From contig JBGTKH010000087.1 in the NCBI GenBank assembly GCA_041744735.1, positions 1-34,036 on the forward strand: 34,036 nt of DNA, in the 5' to 3' direction. Positions within the stretch are counted from its first letter, which is position 1; every line of letters starts with the position of its first letter. The translations under genes and the position numbers were made by a program. This stretch comes from JBGTKH01 sp041744735. GTDB lineage: Bacteria; Planctomycetota; Planctomycetia; Pirellulales; Pirellulaceae. The notes under the pieces were generated by a model. The model saw only the letters and a program-made list of their open reading frames with translations. It did not search any database and was not told the DNA's origin. Positions 8,114-17,421 of the stretch are shown piece by piece.

Positions 8114-9931
8114 ATGTCAGAGAAACAGTTGGGCCCATACCGGATCACGGGCGTGCTGGGGCGCGGCGGAATGGGGACCGTGTTCGCCGGCACCGATGAC
8201 CAGTCGGGCACGCGGGCGGCGGTCAAGGTGTTGTCCACGGCCTACGCCGACGACGAAAACCTGCGCCAGCGTTTTGCGGCCGAAGTCGAAACGCTCAAGA
8301 AGTTGAAGCATCCGAACATCGTCGAACTGTTTGGTTACGGCGAGCAGGACGGGCATCTGTTCTACTCGATGGAGTTGGTCGAGGGCCGCAGCTTGCAAGA
8401 CGAAATGCAGGCCGGCCGGCGCTTCGAGTGGCGCGAGGTGGCACGCATCGGCATCGACGTCTGTGCGGCGCTGCGGCACGCTCACGACCGCGGCGTAATC
8501 CATCGCGATCTGAAACCGGCGAATCTGCTGATGCCTCCGGACGGCCATGTCAAACTGTCCGACTTCGGCATCGCCAAACTGTTCGGCGCCTCGCACATGA
8601 CCAGCGAGGGCAGCGTGCTGGGCACCGTGGACTACATGGCTCCCGAACAAGCCGAGGGCCTGGCGGCGACCGCGCGCAGCGATATGTACAGTTTGGGCAG
8701 TGTGCTGTACGCGCTGCTGACCAGCCGCCCGCCGTTCGCATCCAAGTCGCTGCCCGAAGTGCTGTATCGTTTGCGGTCTGAATCCCCGCCGCCGCTAACG
8801 TCACTGGCCCCCGACGTGCCGCGCGAAATGGTCGACATCGTCGATCGACTACTGGCCAAGGATTCTCAGCAACGGATCGCCACGCCGGTGGCCGTGGCTA
8901 AGCGGTTGGAAGCGCTGCTCGTGGAAATGGGCAACGAAGAACTACCGGCTGTCGAAGCGGACGATGAGGACGGCTTCGTTGTGTCGGACAAGACGGTCAC
9001 AATCGACGACGTTAAAGACGCTGGTGCGGCGTCATCAGCCGCGATTCGCCCAACCATGTTCTTGCCAGCAGGTGAACGCGGCGAGTCCGAGCAGCCTTGT
9101 CCACGCGACAACGTTCCAGCCGGTGCAGAAATCGTCGTTCGAGCGGGGGCGGAATCCGGCGACGACGATTTGAAGCTCGCACCGCCCGCTCCGCCGGCAA
9201 CGCACTTCAAGACGGTGACCGAACACGAGCGGCGGCGCGCTTTGGGCGCCGCCGAAGATGACGACGGGCGGGGACACAACTGGTTGGCGATGGGACTCAT
9301 GGCTTTGCTAGTGGTCGCCATCGGTGTCACCGCGTGGTACTTCTTGCAGCCGCTTTCGGCAGACGATTTACATCGAAGGATTCTAACGGCCGGCCAAGCA
9401 GATGATCCGCAGCGGTTGACGGAAGTGACCGGCGAGATGGCCGATTTTCTCAAACGTTTCCCAAACGATCCGCGCGCCGGCGAAGTACGCCAATATCAAG
9501 AAGATTTGGAACTGTACCAGTTGCAGCGCCGTTTCGAACTTCAAGCCCATCGCCGCGGTGGAGCGCGCGGCTTGTCCCCCGTTCAACAACTTTATCTCGA
9601 CGCAATTCACCTAGCTCCCACCGATCCCGAAACCGCCGCCGCCAAGCTGCAGAGTTTGATCGATGTCTTCGCGAGCGTCGAGAACGACGCCGATGCCGAG
9701 CACTGCGTCGCGCTGGCTCGCCGGCAACTAGCGAATCTGGACGCCGCGATCGCGCAATCCAGCGAACAACACCTGCAGCGTCTTCGCGAACGCCTAGCCC
9801 ACGCCGACCAACTCCGCCCCACCAACCCCACCGCCGCCGCCGCCATCTATCGCGGCATCATCACCCTCTACGCCAACAAACCCTGGGCCGCCAAAATCGT
9901 CGATCGCGCTAACGAAGCGTTAAGGGAGTAG
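8114..9931 (+). CDS. Membrane-anchored Hanks-type Ser/Thr protein kinase
   Basis: The 605-residue protein starts with a complete kinase domain (about residues 8-275). It has the glycine loop GRGGMGTVF (16-24), Lys38 in AVKVL, the catalytic HRDLKPAN (Asp132), DFG at 150-152, and GTVDYMAPEQ in the activation segment. A variable acidic linker follows, then one membrane helix, WLAMGLMALLVVAIGVTAWY, at about residues 394-413. The C-terminal part beyond the membrane is helical and Gln/Ala-rich, resembling tetratricopeptide-type repeats, and may sense or bind envelope partners. No good Shine-Dalgarno sequence precedes the ATG. It follows the broken toxin gene by 18 bases. This is an RD kinase and should be active; substrates are unknown. 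Confidence 0.93.
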   Translation: MSEKQLGPYRITGVLGRGGMGTVFAGTDDQSGTRAAVKVLSTAYADDENLRQRFAAEVETLKKLKHPNIVELFGYGEQDGHLFYSMELVEGRSLQDEMQAGRRFEWREVARIGIDVCAALRHAHDRGVIHRDLKPANLLMPPDGHVKLSDFGIAKLFGASHMTSEGSVLGTVDYMAPEQAEGLAATARSDMYSLGSVLYALLTSRPPFASKSLPEVLYRLRSESPPPLTSLAPDVPREMVDIVDRLLAKDSQQRIATPVAVAKRLEALLVEMGNEELPAVEADDEDGFVVSDKTVTIDDVKDAGAASSAAIRPTMFLPAGERGESEQPCPRDNVPAGAEIVVRAGAESGDDDLKLAPPAPPATHFKTVTEHERRRALGAAEDDDGRGHNWLAMGLMALLVVAIGVTAWYFLQPLSADDLHRRILTAGQADDPQRLTEVTGEMADFLKRFPNDPRAGEVRQYQEDLELYQLQRRFELQAHRRGGARGLSPVQQLYLDAIHLAPTDPETAAAKLQSLIDVFASVENDADAEHCVALARRQLANLDAAIAQSSEQHLQRLRERLAHADQLRPTNPTAAAAIYRGIITLYANKPWAAKIVDRANEALRE

Positions 9932-10029
9932 ACGGCACGACGCCCACAGCCGAAAGCGAGGCGTTTGGTCTCCGCCGAGCGGTGACGCTAACGGCAAAGC
10001 TGTCGGCGTTTGACGCGCTGGGCGATGGG

Positions 10030-10215
10030 TGTCAGTCGGCGGGCAAAACCAGCCAGTGATCGACAGGTGAAAACCAGCCATTTTGAGAAAGGACAGATTC
10101 TTCCTACACCATGCCGAGATCGTCCAGATTACCGGCAAGAGCTACCGCTTGCGAAACCAAAAGACGCCGCCAGCCGCCGAGGATGCCCCCGATTCAAAAC
10201 CAGCCACGAACCTGC
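10030..10215 (+). mobile_element. Internally deleted IS21-family relic with istB 3' fragment
   Basis: Frame +3 from 10083 translates to DRFFLHHAEIVQITGKSYRL, which strongly resembles the C-terminal end of IstB-type ATP-binding helper proteins of IS21 elements. Just upstream are two direct repeats ending in AAAACCAGCCA (TCGGCGGGC- and TCGACAGGTG-prefixed, about 10036-10080), like the multiple transposase-binding repeats at IS21 ends, starting near TGTCAG at 10030. Another AAAACCAGCCA follows at about 10195. The transposase and most of istB are gone. The boundary on the right is a guess. Confidence 0.55.
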
Positions 10216-10223
10216 CGACCGGA

Positions 10224-10257
10224 TTGTACCACTACCTGTCCTTGGGTAGTGGTACAA
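10224..10257. repeat. Perfect 13-bp hairpin
   Basis: TTGTACCACTACC is perfectly inverted around the 8-base loop TGTCCTTG. No T-tract follows, so it is not a typical intrinsic terminator. The stretch 10225-10245 recurs with few changes at 10314-10334, there without the matching right arm. Confidence 0.8.
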
Positions 10258-10268
10258 GTTGCCGTAGC

Positions 10269-10304
10269 GGAAGTGGTGACACTTCCGAAGTCTCACGACT
10301 TCGG
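10269..10304. repeat. Two adjoining short hairpins
   Basis: GGAAGTG-gtga-CACTTCC (10269-10286) is followed directly by CCGAAGTC-tcac-GACTTCGG (10285-10304), then CTAC. The two stems share the bases at 10285-10286. The second stem matches the GTAGCCGAAGTC-type repeats seen again after the giant gene at 27085-27189. Confidence 0.75.
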
Positions 10305-10433
10305 CTACCAAAATGTACCGCTACCTGTCCTTGGCCAAACTTGACAGGCGAGGCGCCGGCAGTCATACGTAGAGGTTGTAATTCTTTGTAAGCGTCTCGG
10401 CCCGCGGCTGAGAAATCTTTGGGCGATCGAGCT

Positions 10434-11600
10434 GTGAAGCAAACTCTGATTGTCGTTTTGATCGGGTTGGTCGTTGCTGCCGCAGGTTGGTTTGGCTACC
10501 GGTATATGACCGGTCGGTCGCTGCTGAGCGTCTCGTCTGGCGATTCGCCGTCAAATGCGGACAACACAGGCGCCGGAGCGGCGCCGCGCGAAGTGCGGGC
10601 GCTGGGGCGGCTGGAGCCTGCCGGAGGCGTGATTGCGGTCGCGGCACTGGTCGGAGATCGCTTGAAGGAGCTGACAGTTGCCGAGGGCGATGTGGTTCAG
10701 GTGGGACAGCGGTTAGGTGAGATGGAAAGCCGCCAGCTTCGTGAACTAGAAGAGCAATTGTTACTCGCCCAGATCGCCGAGGCCGAAGCGCGGCTGAAAG
10801 CCGAGACGGCGGTTGCTCAAGCCCGCGTCGACACGGCTGCCAAAGCACTCGAGAGGGCACAGCAGCAGGAAACTCAAATCACGGCCCAGCAACAGCAGAT
10901 CGCGCTCTTGAACGCGACGTTGGAATTGGAACGCAAGAACAGCGAACGGTTGGTCGGTTTGTCGGACGAGATTGTTTCGGAGCAAGAGCGCGAACGTCAG
11001 ACGCTGCTGGTCCAAAAGGTCGCGGCCGAATTGACCGCGGCCGGCGCGATGCTGCAAAAGATGACACAGGAGAGTCAGTTCGCGGTCGCTGCCGCGGAAG
11101 CCGACAAGCGGGCGGCCGAAGCCGGCTTGCAGGCGGTGGCTAGTTCGATCCCCGTCGAGTCGCTGAAGAAGAGTCTGGAGTTGACCCAGTTGCAGAAACA
11201 ACGTTCGATCGTGACCGCGCCGATCGATGGCACGATCCTGCGGGTTTACACGCGGCCCGGCGAGTTCATCACGGCCAAGCCGATCCTGCACATGGCCGAC
11301 TTGAAGCGTATGGTTTGCATTGCCGAAGTTTACGAGACTGACATCCAGCGAATGCGCGCGGGGCAGACGGCGTGGATTACCAGCAAGTCACTGGCCGCCA
11401 ACGATAGTGACGGATCACATTTGACGGGCCAGGTAAAACACATCGGTCAAATGATCTCGACGCCGGAGTTGAAGGCCATCGACCCGCTGGCCCGCGCGGA
11501 CCGGCATGTCGTGGAGGTACGCATCGAACTGGATAACAACAGCAGCCAGCGGGCGGCGGATTTCGTGAATCTGCAGGTGGACGTGATCTTCAAACCATGA
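10434..11600 (+). CDS. Membrane-fusion (HlyD/DevB-like) subunit of an ABC exporter
   Basis: The protein has about 388 residues, with an N-terminal membrane helix (LIVVLIGLVVAAAGWFGY) and then the lipoyl-like strand pair around RALGRLEPAGG and VAEGDVVQVGQRLGEM. A long Gln/Glu/Ala coiled coil follows (about residues 100-235). The second lipoyl half is SIVTAPIDGTILRVYTRPGE, and a beta-barrel region ends the protein. This is the DevB type of periplasmic adaptor, which links an inner-membrane ABC exporter to an outer-membrane TolC channel. The start is either this GTG or a TTG at 10419; neither has a strong Shine-Dalgarno sequence. The stop overlaps the next ATG (ATGA), showing an operon with the permease. 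The exported substrate is unknown. Confidence 0.88.
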   Translation: MKQTLIVVLIGLVVAAAGWFGYRYMTGRSLLSVSSGDSPSNADNTGAGAAPREVRALGRLEPAGGVIAVAALVGDRLKELTVAEGDVVQVGQRLGEMESRQLRELEEQLLLAQIAEAEARLKAETAVAQARVDTAAKALERAQQQETQITAQQQQIALLNATLELERKNSERLVGLSDEIVSEQERERQTLLVQKVAAELTAAGAMLQKMTQESQFAVAAAEADKRAAEAGLQAVASSIPVESLKKSLELTQLQKQRSIVTAPIDGTILRVYTRPGEFITAKPILHMADLKRMVCIAEVYETDIQRMRAGQTAWITSKSLAANDSDGSHLTGQVKHIGQMISTPELKAIDPLARADRHVVEVRIELDNNSSQRAADFVNLQVDVIFKP

Positions 11601-12751
11601 AGACTCCTCTGGCATGGTTGAATTTGCTGCACAACAAAGTGCGGACCATCGTGGCCCTGTCCGGCGTCGAGTTCGCCGTCGTGTTGATTTTCATGCAATT
11701 GGGCTTTTTGGGCGCCGTCCGCACGACAGCTACAATTGTTTACAACGGCTTGGATTTTGACATCGCGTTGCGTTCCAAAGAGTATCTGCATCTGTCCGAC
11801 GCGCGCTACTTCCCGCTGGCGCGCGTCTTTCAGGCCGCCGCGGTGCCCGGCGTGGCCAGCGCCAGTCCGTTTTACATCGACATGAACCAGTGGCGTAACC
11901 CAAACACCGGCGAGATTCGCTCGATCCTGCTGCTGGGCGCGAAACCCGATGAGCACGTGTTTACCAGCCCGGAGATGCAACAGAAAGCCGCGCTGCTCGT
12001 GGCTCCCGAATTTGTACTGATCGATCGTAAGTCGCGCCCCGAGTTTGGGCCTCAGCGAGGAAAACAGTTCGGCGACGCGGACATCGGCGCCATAGCCGAC
12101 GTGGGCGGTCAGCGCGTGCGGATCGTGCAGCACTTTGCGCTCGGTTCCGGATTCGCCGGCGACGGCGCCGTGCTGCTGAACGACAGCGGCTTTGCGCGAG
12201 CCGCGCCGTGGCGGACTCGTGAAGACGTAAGTCTGGCACTGATCAAGATCGCTCCTGGCGCCAATGCCAACACCGTGGCCGCTCTTCTGCGCGACGTGCT
12301 GCCCGGTGACGTCGAGGTGTGCACGCGCGCGCAAGTCGAAGGGCAGGAACGCAGCCGCTGGGTTTGGGACACGTCGTTGGGTGTGATTTTCCTTGTCGGC
12401 GTCGTGCTGTCGTTGGTCGTCGGCATGGCGATCGTCTATCAAGTGTTGTCCAGCGACGTAGCGAACCACATGGCCGAATACGCGACGCTCAAGGCCATGG
12501 GTTACCGCGACCGATTCCTGGCAGGTGTCGTGCTGCGACAAGCTGTGGCTCTGGCCATCGTAGGATTCCTTCCCGGTGTCGTTCTATCCCAGTTGCTCTA
12601 TGCAGTGACCAGCTACTTTGCCAACATCCCAATCGAGATGACAGCCCCGCGTCTGGCCGGCGTGTTGCTATTATCCATAATCATGTGTGTAGCCTCTGGC
12701 TTAGGAGCCTTACGCAAAGTTCAATCTGTCGAGCCAGCGGAGTTGTTTTAG
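11597..12751 (+). CDS. DevC-like ABC exporter permease, first copy
   Basis: The 384-residue protein has the MacB/FtsX-type layout: one N-terminal helix (about residues 19-40), a periplasmic domain of about 220 residues, and three C-terminal helices (LGVIFLVGVVLSLVVGMAIV, QAVALAIVGFLPGVVLSQLL and LAGVLLLSIIMCVASGLGAL). The motif HMAEYATLKAMGY is the coupling helix region that contacts the ATPase and is typical of DevC. It overlaps the adaptor gene by 4 bases. A second, different permease gene follows after the heptamer repeat, so the exporter may use a heterodimer of permeases where DevC usually acts as a homodimer. Confidence 0.9.
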   Translation: MKTPLAWLNLLHNKVRTIVALSGVEFAVVLIFMQLGFLGAVRTTATIVYNGLDFDIALRSKEYLHLSDARYFPLARVFQAAAVPGVASASPFYIDMNQWRNPNTGEIRSILLLGAKPDEHVFTSPEMQQKAALLVAPEFVLIDRKSRPEFGPQRGKQFGDADIGAIADVGGQRVRIVQHFALGSGFAGDGAVLLNDSGFARAAPWRTREDVSLALIKIAPGANANTVAALLRDVLPGDVEVCTRAQVEGQERSRWVWDTSLGVIFLVGVVLSLVVGMAIVYQVLSSDVANHMAEYATLKAMGYRDRFLAGVVLRQAVALAIVGFLPGVVLSQLLYAVTSYFANIPIEMTAPRLAGVLLLSIIMCVASGLGALRKVQSVEPAELF

Positions 12752-12753
12752 TT

Positions 12754-12837
12754 GTCATTGGTCATTGGTCATTGGTCATTGGTCATTGGTCATTGGTCAT
12801 TGGACTTGGTCATTGGGACTTGGTCATTTGTAGTGTC
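12754..12837. repeat. Heptamer tandem repeat (GTCATTG)n
   Basis: Seven exact copies of GTCATTG run from 12754 to 12802, followed by degenerate units (GACTTG, GTCATTG, GGACTTG, GTCATTT) up to about 12829. The block fills the gap between the two permease genes and ends about 8 bases before the next ATG, leaving no clear Shine-Dalgarno sequence. The unit length of 7 means a change by one unit would shift spacing without affecting a reading frame directly. Confidence 0.9.
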
Positions 12838-14019
12838 ATGTTTCCCCGTCGCATACCACTGGCTTGGAAGAATCTAACGCACGATCGCCGCCGATTGGCT
12901 GTGGCTATTGGCGGGATTGCGTTTGCGGTGCTGCTGATGTTCATGCAGACGGGGTTTCGGTATGCGCTGCTGGACAGCACTGTGCAGGTGATTCACGATC
13001 TAAATTGTGATTTGATCATCGTGAGCACGGCTCAGTATGCGCTGCCGGCACAGCAGCGGTTCAGTATTAAGCAAGTCTACCAAGCTCGCGCGTGTGCAGG
13101 TGTCGACGGCGTCTATCCGCTTTACATGGAGAACTTTTACGCCGTCTTGAAGCGGCCGGGAGCCAAAGGGCTGCCAATCCGCGTGTTGGCTTGCAACTTA
13201 GACGATCCCGTGTTTCGCATTGCCGCTGTCGAAGCCTATCACGACGAGCTGCAGCGAGCGGATACGGCGTTGCTCGACGCCAAGCGAAAGTCAAAATACG
13301 GCATTGAATTCGACAGCCAAGAGGGACTAAGAAACATTTCGATAAGACTCTCCGATCGGGCGATCCAACTGGTCGGCACGTTTTCCTTGGGGACGGACTT
13401 TGCAAACGACGGCAATCTGATCATGAGCGACCGCAATTTCGCTCGCTACTTTCCCTATCGCGCGTCGGGAAACGATCCGCTGGAACTGGTCGATCTTGGG
13501 TTGGTGCAAATCAGCGACGGTGAGCAGATAAGCGACGTGCAACAACGACTGCAAAACATGCTGCCGAAAAGCGAAGGACTATATGTGTTCACAAAGCAAC
13601 AGTTTGCCGAACGGGAGAAAAACTTTTGGAGCCGCAGCACACCCATTGGCGTGATCTTTTTCATGGGCACGATCATGGGATTCGTTGTGGGCGTGATTAT
13701 TTGCTATCAAATCATTTATGCCAGTATCGCCGATCATATGTCGGAGTTTGCGACACTCAAAGCGATGGGCTATACCGGACGGTACTTTGTGTCTGTCGTG
13801 TTGTTCGAATCCATTTACCTTTCGATACTAGGATTTGTCCCTGGGTTGTTAGTGAGCATAGCGCTGTATGAAGGTCTGGCGTACTCCACCGGCTTGCTGA
13901 TGAATCCAAATGCGACGCGGGCTGCGAATGTATACTTGCTGACGCTGGTCATGTGCACGGCGTCCGGGTTTCTGGCGATGAGAAAAGTGCTGTCGGCGGA
14001 TCCGGCGGAATTGTTTTAA
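12838..14019 (+). CDS. DevC-like ABC exporter permease, second copy
   Basis: The 393-residue protein is a clear homolog of the preceding permease with the same order: an N-terminal helix (AVAIGGIAFAVLLMFMQTG), a periplasmic domain, the coupling motif HMSEFATLKAMGY, and three C-terminal helices. Both proteins end in an AELF motif (EPAELF in the first, DPAELF here). The open frame extends upstream into the previous gene, but the ATG at 12838 gives the N terminus that matches the first copy. The two proteins are far from identical, so the duplication is old. The start lies just after the heptamer repeat, and this suggests translation may depend on coupling or on unusual initiation. Confidence 0.9.
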   Translation: MFPRRIPLAWKNLTHDRRRLAVAIGGIAFAVLLMFMQTGFRYALLDSTVQVIHDLNCDLIIVSTAQYALPAQQRFSIKQVYQARACAGVDGVYPLYMENFYAVLKRPGAKGLPIRVLACNLDDPVFRIAAVEAYHDELQRADTALLDAKRKSKYGIEFDSQEGLRNISIRLSDRAIQLVGTFSLGTDFANDGNLIMSDRNFARYFPYRASGNDPLELVDLGLVQISDGEQISDVQQRLQNMLPKSEGLYVFTKQQFAEREKNFWSRSTPIGVIFFMGTIMGFVVGVIICYQIIYASIADHMSEFATLKAMGYTGRYFVSVVLFESIYLSILGFVPGLLVSIALYEGLAYSTGLLMNPNATRAANVYLLTLVMCTASGFLAMRKVLSADPAELF

Positions 14020-14049
14020 CGAGGTAAGGATCAAACGGAGGCCATGTCG

Positions 14050-15204
<1,155 letters not shown>

Positions 15205-15212
15205 GAGGATTG

Positions 15213-16598
15213 CTATTCGACGACGGGTTCCGGTAGCGGCGGGTCGCCCAACCAGCCATGCAGATCTGTCGAAGGCTGTGGTTGGCTGTCTAAGACAATA
15301 GTTTGGCAGGGTATACACGTGAGTTCCGGCGAGCAGTGACCGTAGCCGCACTCGAATGCCAGCAGCCCTTGGGCTTCTTTTAACTTAACCTGCGCGAGCT
15401 TCCAGGCCACGACCTGGTGATCTAGTTCGCGCTTGGCACGAATTACGTCCAGCCGCGCGGTCGCCAATTCTGAGGGCGTGGCTTGGCCAATGTTGCGTTT
15501 TTGTTTGAGTCGCTCCAGTCCCTGGCGATGGCTGGTGAGCGTCTCTTTGACCAACGCCACTTGACGCAGCCGCGTGTGGATCGTGGCGACGGCGGTGCGA
15601 ATCTCCTCGGTGGCATAACGCCTTCGATCTTCGTACACGCGCAGCAGTTGGCGGCGACGAACTTCTAACTCGTCATCGCTCGACGCGGGACGCAGAGCCG
15701 AACGCATCGCCGCGAACCCGCCGGCCTGGCTACCGAGCGATGCGTCGCGCTCCTGCAGCGTACTGCGGACCGACGGCAAGACCTCAACGTCGAAGTTTGA
15801 CAGCAGCGTTTGCAAGACCGCCAAATCCGGGCGCGTAGCGAGTCCATGAGCGATCGCGGTTTCCGCGTCGATCGGTTCCACCACGACCGTCAAATCGGCC
15901 GCCGGCCAAATCAGCGGTTCATCGCCGACCGGCATGCCCAGCAGCAACTTGAGCTGGCCGTTCAACTGATCCACCGACAACCGCAATTGCGCCAGTTGGT
16001 CGAGCAACTGCATTTCCTGCCGCTGCAATTCGCCCGCGTCCGCTTCGACCTCGAGGCCGCGGTCCTTCAACTGTTTGACGTTCGCGATCGACCGGCGGAC
16101 TTCGTCGAGACTCTCTTGCAACGAATCGCGGCCGGCTTCGGCTTCGGCCAGTCGATAGTACAACTCCAGCGCGGCCGAGGCCGCACGGTTGCGATGGTCG
16201 GCCGCGTGTAAGGTCAACAGTTCGACGCTGACCTGCGCGGCCCGCTGTGTGCCTTTTGAACTTTTATTGGACCTTGCCTCGGCTAGCTCTCGTTCTAAGT
16301 CAACCAAGTCGGCAATGGTTGCGTATTCGGCGGCGCGGCACTGGCACTCTTCCGGCCGCAGCGACAGATATTGCGAGGACGAACCGGGTTGTTTTAAAGC
16401 TGCGTCCACGGCCTGATGGTCCGCGACGCCAACAACGTCGACGGAGACCTGGCCGCGCTGCGTGACGCTAGCAGCGGCGAAGTAATCGAAGTCGTTTGAC
16501 GGATAGCAATCCTTGGTACAAACCTGCTGCCGCGCGCAGCCGCAAACGAGCCAACTTAGGCATAGCAAGCCGATCGGTGTCAGAATCAGTCGGTGCAT
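15213..16598 (-). CDS. TolC-like outer membrane efflux lipoprotein
   Basis: The 461-residue protein starts with a lipoprotein-type signal (LILTPIGLLCLSWLVCGC), in which Cys is followed by ARQQ. The rest is long and helical with two similar halves, as in outer-membrane efflux proteins. Landmarks are the QLLDQLAQLRLSVDQLNGQL and LLLGMPVG segment, HGLATRPDLAVLQTLL, and near the end IGQATPSELATARLDVIRAK. The ATG at 16598 is chosen because it gives the signal peptide; the frame is open upstream. The gene converges on the exporter operon with only 8 bases between stops. It very likely supplies the outer-membrane channel for that exporter, which is inferred from position and family. Confidence 0.82.
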   Translation of the reverse strand: MHRLILTPIGLLCLSWLVCGCARQQVCTKDCYPSNDFDYFAAASVTQRGQVSVDVVGVADHQAVDAALKQPGSSSQYLSLRPEECQCRAAEYATIADLVDLERELAEARSNKSSKGTQRAAQVSVELLTLHAADHRNRAASAALELYYRLAEAEAGRDSLQESLDEVRRSIANVKQLKDRGLEVEADAGELQRQEMQLLDQLAQLRLSVDQLNGQLKLLLGMPVGDEPLIWPAADLTVVVEPIDAETAIAHGLATRPDLAVLQTLLSNFDVEVLPSVRSTLQERDASLGSQAGGFAAMRSALRPASSDDELEVRRRQLLRVYEDRRRYATEEIRTAVATIHTRLRQVALVKETLTSHRQGLERLKQKRNIGQATPSELATARLDVIRAKRELDHQVVAWKLAQVKLKEAQGLLAFECGYGHCSPELTCIPCQTIVLDSQPQPSTDLHGWLGDPPLPEPVVE

Positions 16599-16636
16599 TC
16601 GTCGTTCGTCGGTTGCGAAACCGCAATTCCCAATGT

Positions 16637-16693
16637 GTAGGTTGGCCCTCCCAGGCCGACGCAAGAATCGACGGCCTCGGAGGGCCATCGTAC
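16637..16693. repeat. Imperfect inverted repeat upstream of the TolC-like gene
   Basis: Two 25-base arms around TGGCCCTCC and AGGCCG are inverted over a 7-base loop, with four mismatches. The element lies 39 bases upstream of the TolC-like start and could be a dispersed repeat or could overlap its leader. Confidence 0.7.
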
Positions 16694-16806
16694 GCTGCGC
16701 GCAGTTTGCCGCTTAACCTATATCGAGCGCCGACTGTGCCGGTTATTACAATATTTCCGGTTTGCGAGGGCAGGGAAGGCCGATAGCCCGGTGATTTCAC
16801 GTGCTG

Positions 16807-16900
16807 GGGTCAGTCGTTCAAAATTCAAGATTACTGGGAAATTGCCATCCTGTAAGTGAAACTCGATGCCCAGCAATCTTGAATCTTGAACGACTGACCC
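16807..16900. repeat. 94-bp palindromic element, copy 2
   Basis: This copy has the same outer sequence (GGGTCAGTCGTTC), length and flanking GCGCATTGGC as copy 1 at 2199-2292. At arm position 23 both arms carry G where both arms of copy 1 carry A, so pairing is maintained. Other differences (arm positions 16, 27 and 33) leave mismatches. It lies between the TolC-like gene and the decayed regulator array, both on the minus strand. Confidence 0.9.
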
Positions 16901-17103
16901 GTGCGCATTGGCGCTCCCCGAACAGCCCGATTACGCGACGGAAGAATCTTTCGCCGGATGCTTGTAACTGCCTGATCGCTGGGATAGAATCTCCCCACAA
17001 GGGTGAAGTCTTCTTCCAGCAAGGCTCGCGACTCGACGCCCTCCCAAGGAACCACGTCGCAGGGGCAGCCACCATTTGCAAGGAGGGCGGGGTCGTGCCA
17101 GGT
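16901..17103. other. Unassigned stretch
   Basis: Short open frames exist on both strands, but none resembles a known family and none has a clear start signal. It may be remnant coding sequence joined to the decayed regulators on its right. Confidence 0.5.
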
Positions 17104-17325
17104 CTACACACTCCATTCCAGGCCGATCGACTTGAGCAACTCGCTCAGCCGTACCCCGTACAGAGGGCAGACGTTGGCCAAGTCGAAAACATCCTCTCAC
17201 CGCAAGCCGGATTTGCCCTTGGAAACGTACGAAACGTACACGCCGAGCTTGCCGGCCAAGTCCATCTGCGTGACGCCCTCTTTGTCGTGCGCGTTGCGCA
17301 GTTCAACGGCAACGGCCGGCACCGC
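17104..17325 (-). pseudogene. Decayed XRE-type regulator, copy with internal stop
   Basis: Reading the minus strand gives AVELRNAHDKEGVTQMDLAG, then KLGVYVSYVSKGKSGLR, a TGA stop at 17197-17199, then EDVFDLANVCPLYGVRLSEL and LLKSIGLEWSV with a final stop. This aligns over nearly its whole length with the intact XRE protein at 18052-18288. It lacks a start codon in a sensible place, and the stop interrupts the helix-turn-helix domain. Confidence 0.75.
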
Positions 17326-17421
17326 CTAATCCGAGCCGATGATCATAAGCAGGTCGCTCAAGCGAACGTCGTACAGGCGGCAGAAGTCGGCCAGTTCGAC
17401 GACATCCAGCCGCCGCTGCTA
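17326..17421 (-). pseudogene. C-terminal fragment of an XRE-type regulator
   Basis: The minus strand encodes RRLDVVELADFCRLYDVRL, then SDLLMIIGSD and a stop, nearly identical to the C-terminal third of the intact XRE protein. The recognition helix region is deleted. Two TAG codons stand just upstream in the same frame. The fragment abuts the neighbouring decayed copy in the same frame, so the two look like tandem duplicates. Confidence 0.75.

Larger units (their letters stand above)
9932..10433. other. Non-coding stretch with IS relic and stacked hairpins
   Basis: No convincing intact gene lies here. From left to right it holds unassigned sequence (9932-10029), an IS21-type relic (10030-10215), a 13-base-arm hairpin (10224-10257), two short adjoining hairpins (10269-10304), and a second copy of the sequence around the first hairpin's left arm (10314-10334). 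About 100 bases follow before the exporter operon, in which no clear promoter stands out. Confidence 0.7.

Noticed and set aside
7983..8306. Frameshifted continuation of the ParE-like toxin in another frame
   Set aside because: The alternative frame does not supply the missing conserved C-terminal strand and soon runs antisense-like through the kinase start.
10224..10257. Intrinsic terminator at the 13-bp hairpin
   Set aside because: No run of T follows on either strand, and the nearest gene end is almost 300 bases away.
11447..12541. A 364-codon minus-strand frame opposite the adaptor and first permease
   Set aside because: It is antisense to two well-supported exporter genes and lacks any family features.
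12754..12837. CRISPR-like array
   Set aside because: The units are 7 bases long and contiguous, with no spacers.
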